Below are positions 23,201-35,200 of a stretch of 64,000 nucleotides of DNA, in pieces (the stretch's first letter is position 1; every line of letters starts with the position of its first letter). The DNA is taken from positions 1,573,799-1,637,798 of the forward strand of contig JAVSML010000029.1 of assembly GCA_038503035.1 (NCBI GenBank). Direction: 5' to 3'. The stretch is from Crocodylus rhombifer. Taxonomy: Eukaryota; Chordata; Crocodylia; Crocodylidae. Both the position numbers and the translations under genes were made by a program. The notes under the pieces were generated by a model. The model had not been told where the DNA came from, made no database searches, and saw only the letters and a list, made by a program, of their open reading frames with translations.

Positions 23201-26200
23201 CAGAGCTCCAAACTAAATGTAAAGATGCATATAAAGCTATAACAGCTAATTCTACATTACTGTCGAATGTAACACTTACTTAAAATACTACATCAGGATT
23301 TCTTTATTTTAGGTACTATAATAATATAATGAGACAACTGTAAGCCTCAAAGACTTTACAATTGTAAACAGGCAGACAAGATTAGGGAGGAAATGGGCAC
23401 AGGGCGATGAAATAAGTTGCCCAAGATATCACAGTGAGTAGCATCAGGATGTGAAGAACATGCAAGCCTATTCAGTCTCAGTCCAAGGATCTATTCCCTA
23501 GATGATTTTCTCTTTTCTAGCGCTGTTAACATGGGTGGCTGTCCTTGGATGCTATATTTAATTTAAATTTTCATCATCTTTGTATTTGAACTAAGTAGTG
23601 CCGCTTGACTACCACAGAATAGCAGTTAGTTTAAAATTAGCTAAATAAAAGAGTAGTTTTAAAAGAATAAATATGTTATAGTCTGCTTTTAAGAAAGTGG
23701 ATTGATAATTGCATATAAAATAGCTAATATTTAGTGACATTAGAGTTAGTAACTTTGTATTTTCTAATTTCTGTTTAAACAGTGTTTTAAAGTTACCTTT
23801 GTGGTTGTTTTTTTTTTTTTGGTTTTTTTTTGTAATGACAGCTACATACAAAAATCAATATTCTTAATGTGAGCTTTACTTTTAAGCGTGACATTTTGGA
23901 AAAAGGTATTCAAATGCAGTAGAAACTAACTATTGCCTTACAGGCTTTTCTTTTTGGTTAATTGGACTGATTGATTTAGATACTTTACTTATTACTAGGC
24001 TTAACGCCCTCGTCCTTGGTGGAAACTCTGGTTTTATTGAGGTTTATGCTTATGGGATGTTCAAGATTGCAACAGTAACAGGGGTACGTTTTACTTTCAT
24101 TTCTTAAAATACCACAAATTATGAGTGAATTTAAACATTGCTTTGGAATTCAACTTTGTGTGCAATAGATCCTCTGTTAAACATAGCTGAAGTGTTAAAG
24201 TTGCAAAGTTTATTGCTCTTTATTGCTGATATAGCGAAATTGCTATTCTGACAGAAAATTTTCTGTTGATGAATATGCTAGTGCACTGTATGTACTTACC
24301 CACTGAGAAGATATGTGATATTTCATCATCTTAAACTTGGACTTTTTCAGGTGACAGGTTCTTGTCGGGGGTTGTGTTTGTCTAGTGATTTGAAATCACT
24401 ATCGGTCATTGCAGAGATGCAAAATTCCTCAGATGGTCCTTTGGAGATGATGTATTTTCAGGTAAATAAAATACAGACTGAAAACACGAAAGTGACTTTT
24501 GAAATATTCTTTTTAAAATACTTCTTATTTTTTCACTAGTATCAGACAATTCTAGCATGCATATCTGTTTCTAATTTGCCATAACTATACATTATTTTAT
24601 TTCCAGGTTCTGTAATGTTCATCTTTTTAGTTATTAGGTTCTTCCTGTTTACTTAAATTCTGATTGTTGTAACTGGGATGGTATTTAAAGCTAGGAGGTG
24701 TCTGAGAAGTTGCACTAGATATACTATTATAGGAACTCAGGTTGCTAATTTGATGTTATGATTTATGATATACTTTATGATGTACTTTAATGATAGTGCA
24801 TAAAAACTTGGTATCTCTCTCGTATGTTGGCTGTCAGTCGTAGTGTATTAGAAACACTGGTCACAAATTTTCCAGACAATACATGAATGTTGGCATAGGT
24901 ATATTAAAACACGTTGAGTTATTGAATGTTCTAAGGTTAGGTGAGAGAGAAATTAATGTAAAATTGTCAATTCTTTGTGGAGTTTCTTTTTTTTTCTTTG
25001 ATGCACGTGATCCAGGTTTATCATTACAGAGAAGAGAAAGACATCTATCTAACAACAATTGTCTTTCATGATATAGCTGGATACCAGTCTACTGTCAACC
25101 TATTTACCTGAAGTAACTCGAATGGCCAGAAAATTTACTCACATTTCTACTCTGCTACAGGTAAAGTTTTGTTGTGACTACTTTTTAATACTACAGTTCT
25201 TACAGGTTTGGTAATGTAAAGCACTCTTCTGGTAAGAGACATAAGGGGATTCTAAGTTAATACAGAGCACTGATTTAGAAATGTAGCTTAAGATTGAAAT
25301 GCATGTTAGCATGATTGACTGTTTAGTGAACAATGTTAATATTGTTTTTTAAGGAGAGAAGACTAACTTTTAAAATGTTTGTATTGTAGTATATAAAATT
25401 GTCACTGACCTGCATGTGTGAAGCATGGGAAGAAATTCTGATGCAGATGGATTCGCGTCTAACCAAATTTGTCCAGGTATTGTATAGGGAATTATTTGGG
25501 GAAGGTGGAAAATTCAAGTATATGACAAAGCTATTACATATTTTGGTTTTGATGCATAGTTGCTCTTCATAATATCCTCTGTAAATTAGAGAGGCAAGTT
25601 CTTTGAGGTTAAAAATACAATTTAAGGTTTAAGTAGTTTTGTCCTGTGTCTAGATTCCCATAATATTGATTTGTTTTGTTTTTATTAGTTTAATGGATTC
25701 AGCATCATGCTGTAGTTGTGGCTTGTACTATTTGTGGCTAGTGGCTTTCTCGTTAGATTTGCATCCTCTAACCCAGGGTGTCAGACTCACCCCTCTTCTG
25801 AGCCAGATCGGACCATAGGGCCCTTTCTAGGCTGAATCCAGCCCAGGGCACAGGGTGACTCTGGAGGTTTTTGCAGTTCAAGCCCCCTCCCTATGCATGC
25901 AGTAGCAGCTCTAGCTGCTGCCTCATGCCAGAAGTGGAGCTGCTGCTGCTGACACATTTCATGCCTTGGCAGCAGCTCCCACTCTGGCACAAAGCACACA
26001 GTGGCAACAGCTCTAACTCCAGATCTGGTGTGAGGCACACAGCAGCAGTGGGGCTGGCGGCTGTGGAGCAGTAGTGGTGGCAATAGGTGAAACCGCTGGA
26101 GGACGACTGGATCTGTATCAGCCCTTGTTTGCCCTTCTGCTGAAGATCTCCAGGTCCACCAGGGCCCAATGGCCCTGGGTTCTTCAGCAGACAACACCCC

Positions 26201-29200
26201 CAGCTTCTAGTGGCCTGTTGGCTGCCCAGCAGGCTGGACAGAGCAGCTCCATGGGCTAGATCTGGCCATTGGGCCATATGTTTGACACCCCTTCTTTAAC
26301 CCGTTGAATATATTGCTCTTGACAGTAAGCTATCCTTTCCATGAAAATACATAGCTTCAGTATTATGTTTGAAGCTCTTGATTTCTGAGTGGCTTAACTT
26401 TATTTTTCTAATAAATAAATATTCCTGGGTAATTAAGCCCTCCTGTTGTAACTACTGTAGCTTTTGAAAAGCAGCACTTGGAGCCTGCATCATCTACTTC
26501 AAGTAAACAAGTAGAGCAAAACATGCATAATGGAGCCATGACCTAGATACCATTGAGTGATTTAAGTTTTGTAGTAGTTGTTAGACTTTAATTAAAAAAA
26601 AAATAGATGAAAAATTGTTTTGTAATTGTAGGTTTTAAATTGACTAAAATAAAAAGAATTCATTATTTCTAAATTTTCTCCAGCAAAGAGAGTTAGTTCT
26701 GAGCATTATTTTAATTATTGAATTTCCAATGATTTCAAATCTATTTTTAGCATTCTATGAAGTATTTTGTTTGTGTGTATTGTAAACTTTAAATATAACA
26801 GTAAACTTATGATTTAGATACAATTCTATTTATTTTATTAATTTTGACTGACAGGAAAAGAACACAACCACATCTGTTCAGGATGAATTTATGCAGCTGC
26901 TGCTTTGGGGAAAAGCAAGGTAGTTGTTTATATTCTTAAATTGAATTATACCTCAACATTGTAAATGAATATTCTGATAAAAGAAAAAAATTCTTGATTT
27001 TTTTTTTTTTTCTTCCCCGCTTAGCCCTGAACTTCAGGCACTATTAATGAACCAACTAACAGTGAAGGTATGGTTCATCTTTATAGTTTTCAAATGATGT
27101 TTCAGTACCGTATGACACTGTTTTTACATACTTTAATGCAATGTCTCTTCTGTCAGGGTTTAAAAAAGCTTGGTCAGTCCATAGAGTCTTCCTACTCCAG
27201 CATACAAAAGTTAGTCATAAGTCACTTGCAGAGGTATGTCATGCAACATCTAATGGATTACAGATATAAAATGTCGTAAATATGTTGCTCTATGTTTGTT
27301 AAAAAGAGGTAGCAGCTGCAACTAGCAGTTATGCATGTTTTAGGCATATTGAAGCACAGGTATTGCAGTACTTTTTATTGTAGTCATGGAAAATGTTTCT
27401 ACTGGCTTAAGACCTGGAGGTTTCTGGTTGGAGGATCTTGCCCCTCTGTTTATAGATTCATAGGAAATTGGGGTTGGACCTTAAGAGGTCCTCTAGTCCC
27501 TGCTCAAAGCATAACCATCCCCAGCTATACCATGCCAGCCAAAGTTTTGTCTAGCTGGGTCTTAAAAAACCTCAAAGGATGGAGATTCTACAACCTTTCC
27601 GTGTAGCCTGTTCCAGTGTTTTCATAGATTTTATAGATATTAGGGCTGGAAGGGACCTTGGAAGATCATCGAGTCCAGCCCCCCACCCAAAGAGCAGGAA
27701 GTCAGCTGGGGTCATAGGATCCCAGCTGGATAAGCATTCAATTTGCTCCTGAAACTGTTCAATGTAGGTGCTTAAACCACCTCTGATGGCAGCCTATTCC
27801 AGACCTTGGGGGCTCGGACACTAAAGAAATTCTTCCTTATGTCCAGCCTGAAACGGTCTTGCAGGAGTTTATAACCGTTTGACCTCATCATCCCTTGGGG
27901 CGCTCTGGTGAACAAACGTTCCCCCAGATACTGGTCGTCACCCCTGATAAACTTACAGGTGGCCATCAGATTGCCCTTGAGCCTGAACTTTTCCAGGCTA
28001 AAGAGCTCCATGGCTCTCAGCCTGTTGTCGTAAGAGCTGTTTTCCTGACCTCTGATCACGCTCATGGGTCTTCTCTGTACTCTCTCAAGCTTCTCCACAT
28101 CCTTTTTGAATTGTGGAGCCCCAAACTGGATGCAGTACTCCAGCTGCGGCCTCACCAAGGCTGAGTACAAGGGGAGAATGACGTCCCGGGATTTGCTTGA
28201 GAAGCATGTATGGATGCAAGCCAGCATTTTGGTTGCTTTACTAGCAGCAGCATCACACTGCAGGCTCATGTTCATCTTGTGGTCAATGATGACCCCCAAG
28301 TCTCTTTCTTCTGTAGTGCTAGCCAGTGCAGCATTGCTGAGCTTATAAGGATGCTGCAGGTTTTTCCTCCCAAGCTGGAGAACACTGCATTTTTCAGCAT
28401 GAAACACCATCAGGTTCTCATCCGCCCATTTGCTGAGCCTGTCTAGGTCAGCCTGGATCGCCCTGCTGTCTTCAGGTGTGGATGTTTTGCCCCAAAGTTT
28501 GGTGTCATCGGCGAACTTGACCTGTCCGCTTCCGACTCCAATGTCCACGTCATTAATGAAGATGTTGAACAATATGGGTCTAAGGACAGAGCCTTGGGGG
28601 ACCCCACTGGTCATAGGGCACCATGACTTGGCTTTCCTGGTTTGCTCCCTGCAGGACTGGACCAGTGCAGTATATTCCTCCTTGAAAGTGAATCACATCC
28701 TCCATTGTTTGTAGGCCTTTCTTTTTAGCCTCAGAAGGTCTGCTAGATCCCTGGAGAGCCAGGGGGGCTGCTGTTCCTTCTTGCTGCCTTTCCTCCGAGA
28801 CGGAATAGAATTAGCTTGTGCGTTGAAGATCGCTTCCTTGAAGAGCAACCACTCTTCCTGAACTCTCCTCCCCCTGGGGTCATGGTCTTTTAGGGCGTCA
28901 CTGACAAGCCTCCTGAGCTTGTCAAAGTCGGCGTTCCTGAAATCAAGGACTTCAGCATTGCTGACTGACTTGCCAGCTTTATGGCAGATGGTGAAAGTGA
29001 TCAGCTCGTGGTCACTGTCACCCAGGTTCCTTGTCATTCTCCCCTTGTACTCGGCCTTGGTGAGGCCGCAGCTGGAGTACTGCATTCAGTTTTGGGCTCC
29101 ACAATCACTAGGTCGCCTATTAGGTCATCCCCAGTAGCCAGTATGAGGTTGAGCAGCACTTTACCTCTCATTGGCCTGTAGACTTCTTGAGTCAGGTAGA

Positions 29201-32200
29201 GGTCATCCACACATGATAGGAAGCTTTGTGACCTCTCAGATTTTGCTGAGTGGTCCTCCCATGAGATGTCCAGGTAATTGAAGTCACCCATGACAACCAT
29301 GGTCCTGGAGTATGAGGCAACCATGGTCCTGGAGCATGTGGCCTCAGCCAGTTCCCAGGCAAACTCCTTGTCAAGCTCTTGACTTTGGGTGGGAGGTCTG
29401 TAATAGACTCCCACTGTTGTGTCCCCTGTGCCGTGTTCCTATGGATTTTAACCCAGAGGGTCTCCAGTCATCCACCCTGGTCACCAACATCGGCTTGCAG
29501 GGACTCGTAGCTTTCCTTAACATAAAGAGCTACACCTCCACCTCTTTTATCTACTCAATCCATCCTGTACAGGGTATAGCCATTTATACCCGTGGTCCAG
29601 TCATGGGTGGAGTCCCACCAGGTCTCCGCTATCCCTACCACGTTGTAATTATTTTCATGAAGAAGGAGGACTAGCTCCTCCTGCTCATTCCCCAAGCTCC
29701 TGGCATTTGTGTACAGGAGGCAAGTGTCCCCTTGGGGGCTTTTGCCTTGCCCCCAGATTGTACCAGGGCTGGGGCAGGGGTGGGCTCCCTTAAGTGCCTT
29801 GGCCTGCTGGCTTTTGCAAGGGTTGCTCAGAGGGCCAGCAGTGGTGGTAGTCTCCCCACCCCCCAGTGGGTTTAGTTTAAAGCCTGTTGGAGCAGGTCAG
29901 CCAGTCTGGCTAAGAAGAGCCTCTTCCCCAGCAGAGAGAGGTGGAGGCCATCTCTTCCCAGCAGCTCGCTGCCTCTCTCACCAAAGAGCAGGCTGTGGTC
30001 ATAGAAGCCAAAGCCTTCCCAATGATACCAGTGCCACAGTCTTTGGTTTACTACCTGGATCGTCCTCTGCCTCCTCAGCCCATACCCCAAGACTGGAAGG
30101 ACACCACCTGTGCCCCCAGACCCAAATCCCTGTAGTGCCTCATGACCCGGCTGGGAGTGCTCCAAGCTGTGTCATTGGTGCCCACATGAATAAGGAGCAT
30201 GGGATAGTGGTCTGAAGGAGCTTAGGGATCTTCTCTGCAGTGTCTCGGATGCGGGACCCCAGGAAGGAGCAGACTTCCTGGGCTAAGGGGTTGGGGTGGC
30301 AGATTGCCCCCTCAGTCCCCCCTCAGGATGGAGTGTCCCACAACAAGCACTTCATGTTCTGCTGCTGGTAGGCTGGCTACGGCTGGGACTGTCTACCCTA
30401 GGGGGCTTGCAAGCAGGGCCTTGGACCCTCCCACGCACCCTCCCATGCAAACTCCATGCTAACTCATGCGCCGGCAGACAAGTGCACCTGTTTGTGCAGC
30501 CTGTTCACGCAGCGATGGTCGCATGGCTCCCTGGGGGGCTGGGTAAAGTAGGGGCCTGGGCGGGGCGAGACCCAGCTCTGCTCCCACTCAGCCTCTGCCT
30601 CCCACTATCTAGGGGTTAACGTCCTCCCACCATGGGCCCCGCTTACCTCTGGCTGTGCTGGGGGTCAGCGGGGAGCTCCACAGCTGCTGGGAGGTCTCTG
30701 GGGGGCTTCAGGGGAGCGGGGGCACAGTGGGCTTTCACTCACACGTCTTGCAGCTCCTGGAGTGTAACTGCAGCTTTTTTGGTGTTGGTGGGCCCTTTTA
30801 AACTGCGTGCATGAGCAGTGGGCCCACCCTCAATGAAACTCCTCTCGGGCTAGGGATTTGGGGGACCCTGCCCCACTGGAGAAGGACTGTGAGTACCCTC
30901 CCCCACCTCTCTCTCTCCCCCTGGAGGGCTGGGCCAAGTAGGGGCCTGGGCAGTGCGAGACCTGGCCCGGCTCCCACTCAGCTGCCTCCTCCCACTCTCT
31001 AGGGGTTAACCTCCTCCTACCATGGGCCCCACTTACCTCCAGCTGTGCTGGGGGTTGGCAAGGGGCTCTGCAGCTACTACCCTCCTAGTGAGAGAGTTTT
31101 TTTATAATATCTTACCTAAACTTCCCTTGCTGCAACTTGAGACCATTGCTCCTTCTTCTGTTATCTGCCACCATTGAGAACAGTTTAGCTCTGTCCTCTT
31201 TGGAACTGTGCTTCAGGTGTTATTAAAGACTGTTATTAAAATCTCCCCCCACCCCCACTGTCTTCTGTTTCCCAGACTAACTAAGTTCATTTCCCTCAGC
31301 CTCTCATAAGTCATGTTCCCCCTAACCATTTTTGTTGCCCTCCACTGAAGTCTTCTAATTGGTCCATATCCTTTCTGTAGTGGGGAGCCCAAAACTGGAT
31401 GTAGTACTTTATATGTGGCCTCACCAGTGCCAAATAGAGGGGAATACTTACTTCCTTCAGTCTGGCAGTACTCCTGCTAATGCAGCCCAGTATGCTGTTA
31501 GCCTTCTTTGCAACAAGGGCATGGTTTTGGATCATAGCTTATTGTCCACTGCAACCTCCCAAGTCCTTTCCTGCAGAGCTCCTGCTTAGCCAGTCAGTCC
31601 CCAGTCTGTACCAGTGCATGGGATTGTTCTGTCCCAAAAGCAGGATTTTGTGCTTGTCCTACTTGAACTACATTCCCCACCAATTATTCCCTGGTTGTAA
31701 GCAGCAGATCAAGAAGAGCACTGCCCCTAGTTGGCCTCCCCAACATTTGCACCAGGAGGTTGTCCCTAGCACTCAAAAAACTTCCCGGATTGCCTGGCAA
31801 GGCTCTTTGGGTAGACGTGATATCTTTAATTAGACCAACTGAATACTTGGAAAAATGTTCTTTGCAAGTTTTCAGACACAAACATCCTTCTTCAGGATTG
31901 CTTGTGCACTACCTTGTTGCCCTCCTAGCAGATATCAGGGTGATTTTGAAGTCCCCCATGAGAAACAGGGCCTCTGGTGGGAAAACTTTTGCTAGCTGTT
32001 TGAAGAAAGCATCATCCACCTCATCCTTCTCGTCTGGTGGTCGATAGCAGACACCCACCACATCCACATCACACTTGTTGATGACCCTAGCATAGACACT
32101 TTGGACAGGCCTGTCTCCATTTTATACTGAAGCTCTGAGCAATCATACAGCTCTTTTGCATACAGCTCTTTTCTCCTGCCTGTCCTTCCTGAATAGTTTA

Positions 32201-35200
32201 TCCGTCCATGACAGTGCTCCAGTCACATGAACTATCCTACCAAGTCTCACCGTAGTTCTGTGACTGTGTGAAGACTTCCGATTCTTCCTGTTAGTTTCCC
32301 AGGCTCTGTGTATTTTGTATACAGACACCTGAGGTAACTAGCCAATTGTCCTACTTTCTCAGGAAGAATACAAATGAGTCCCCTGTTGTCCCCTTGCTTG
32401 TGCTTCCTCCAGGTCACCTGATTTGGCACTTACCTCAGGGCTTTGGTGTCCATCCCCTGGTGAACCTAGTTTTAAAGCTCTGCTCACCAGGTTAGCAAGC
32501 TTGTTTACAAAGATGCTCTTTCTCCTCCATCATGTGGAGACTATCTCTTCTTAGCAATCCTTGGAACAACATCCAGTAGTTGAAGAAGCCAAAAGTCCTG
32601 CTGGCAACACTATCTGCACAGCCATGTATTGATATGCAGGATGCATCAACTCCTTCCCAGGCCCTTCCCCTTGCCCAGGAGGATCAAGGGGAACACCACA
32701 TGAAACCCTCTCCCTCTCACTGCTGTACCTAGAGCCCTGTAGTCAATTGATCTGCTCAGTCACTTGGCAGTGTCATTGTTGCCTGCCTGTTGAGCAGCAT
32801 GGAGTAGCTCATGATCAGATCATATTTGGGATCAGGGCTGAATTATACCCTATAGCCAGATTCGTATGGTTTGTGTTAGGGTTTTTGCCTTCCTCTGTAG
32901 TGGTGGGGGACACTGACAGCTCATAGCTCTCTGCTTTATCTGTGACAAGTCAGGGTGCTCGTGTTTTTGCGCAGTGTGACAGGTTGATTTGTTTAGTTTT
33001 TGGAATAGTGTAGGCAGGCACTTATATGGGATGGTTTGGATAGAGATAATCCTGCCTTGAGCAGGGAGTTGGACTAGATGACCTACTGAGGTTCCTTCAA
33101 GCATTATGTTTCTATGATCATTTGCAAATTAAACTCATTTCACTGGTGTTTCAAAGTAAAACTTACTTCCTGGAAGACTGTGAGGGAAGAAAAACGTGGT
33201 TTATATGAGTGTCTAATGAGAAAAAATTGATATATGCTGTAATTAAGGTTAATGCCAGAGGTTATATTCAAAGTATGGATAACATGTAGAGTTCAAAAAA
33301 GTTTTTTTCCTCTGTAAAATGGGAATAATAATAGAGTGCTTGAGGTACACAAATGAGAGAGGTGCCAAATAAGAGTTAGATACAGTTGATAAAAAAAAAA
33401 TCTATGTGCAAAGAATAGACTGAAAATTTATGCTTTTCTCTCTCGCATTAATAGTGGTTCAGAGGCCTTGTTATATCATTTAAGTGAACTGAAAGGAATG
33501 GCATTATGGAAACAAAAATATGAGTCGCTTGGATTAGATGCAGCAGGAATTGAAGGTATAATAATTAGCTTACTACTTGCCATACTGATGTTAATGTTAA
33601 AAACTGAAAGTAACAGTTGTTCTCTTTATAGATGCTATTACTGCTGTTGGTTCTTTCATCCTAAAAGCAAATGAGCTTCTTCAGTAAGTATTAAGCTGGA
33701 AAGTTGCAAGCCAGTTTGTTTTTTTTAATCATAATGTAATGCACAATTGAATTGAATAAAGATTTTTTTTCTAAAAAAGTAATTATTTATTGGAAAAATT
33801 TACTCCGGTAGCTGCTAAAGCACCCTTCTTATTCAGTATGTAACTTCAGTCATGGTTGCGCAACTGGCAGCTTGTGGGCTCCATGTAGCCTGGGAGGAAT
33901 TAATGTGCAGCCTCTTGGCTCTTGTGCAGTTGTTGTTCCCCTCATTGCTTAAGCTACAATAGCAGCCAGAGTCTCCAGGTTTCTCCTTCCCTCCTCTGGT
34001 TGCCGCTTCCTGCTTTTGCCTCAGGAGGCAGAGTGGTACAGGAGTTGGGGGTGCAAAGGGTGAGTTTGGGGTTGCGTGCTGGGGGTTGGGATTGTGCTTG
34101 TATAGTAAGTCTGGGAGAAGCCCATGTGGGTTCATATTGCAGCAGGGGGAGGGATCGTGCTCTTATGCCAGTGTGATGTAGCAGTGGAAGCAGGTGCTTG
34201 CATGGGCACGTGGTACAGTTGTGAATACCTTGGGTGGCCTGGGCAGCCATTGTACATAATTGCATGCTGTTTTTTCTACAGGACCCCTTCCTCACTTACT
34301 GTACAGGATGGATGGTACTCAGTTAATACGATTTATTCAGCATTTTCTGAGTCCTAAGTCTTAGTATGCACTAATCAGGCAGTTAGTGAAAACTGACTTA
34401 TTTTCTTGTGATCTTTTGTATGGTGGCTATTAATGTATCTTAAGGATGTTTCGTATGTATTAATCATGCTTTTCATTGTCCTCCCTGTGTGTGGTAGTGT
34501 GTGGTTTTATCACTATTTTGCAAAGGGGAACAAGCACAGAAAGATTAAAGTCAACTGTTTCCATTAAATGTAGATATTTCACCGGAGATGACTTTTAGGA
34601 CCTGTTTTTTCAGACCCCGGGCACATGTTAAAATAATGGTACCATTGGGATCGGAGAAACTTTATGCCCCATCCTAATACATATCTAGCTATGCCTGACA
34701 TGCATGGCTGCATACTTGTTTGGGAAGAGCCATAAAGTACCCTGCTATCCCAGTCACACCACTGCATGGCTGCCGTGTGTCTGATCCCAGCTAAGCAATG
34801 GTGCCAGTCCTGCTTATACTGAAGTTGAAACATCTACTCATCCTGCAGTTGCTTGTGCTCTTTGTTTAGATCTAATCTTTTATCTTTTTTTCATACAGAG
34901 TTATAGACAGTAGCATGAAAAATTTCAAAGCATTTTTCCGTTGGCTTTATGTAGGTAAGCTTAATTATATGCTAAATGTTTTGCATCTGTTTTTAAATAA
35001 CTTGGTTTGGTGTTGTCCTAGCATCTCAAAATATTTGCTCATGAGTTAAAAGTTTAGCATATTTTAATTACTTCATGTGATAAGTCCCTTGATAGTGGGC
35101 TCTTTAAAATTAAGACGCGTGTTGAAGATATAGCTCAGGGGCTAGATAGATCCAGCCCACCAAGCCCCATCTTCTGGCCCCTGGTGCTGCCTCTGGGTCT

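Larger units (their letters stand above)
27621..31085 (-). mobile_element. Near full-length CR1 LINE with internal deletion, antisense in ANAPC4 intron 13
   Basis: In the element's own order (right to left): about 0.85 kb of GC-rich 5' region with a duplicated block; the ORF1 end with SGNH-esterase signatures (HVGTNDT near 30180 and DGLHLS near 29940); and ORF2 endonuclease at about 29720-28690. Endonuclease landmarks are [32 protein letters not shown] and SDHELI. A linker ([18 protein letters not shown] near 28640) is followed at about 28624 directly by [12 protein letters not shown]. About 200-300 residues of reverse transcriptase, including the first catalytic aspartate region, are thus missing. 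The remaining C-terminal half (27772-28614) is open for 280 codons and retains [10 protein letters not shown]. The endonuclease also holds a 66-base foreign insert at about 29035-29100. Confidence 0.88.

Noticed and set aside
25787..26277. 136- and 128-codon minus-strand frames
   Set aside because: Contained within a hAT-like element with clear target duplication and rich in CAG/CTG; not a gene.
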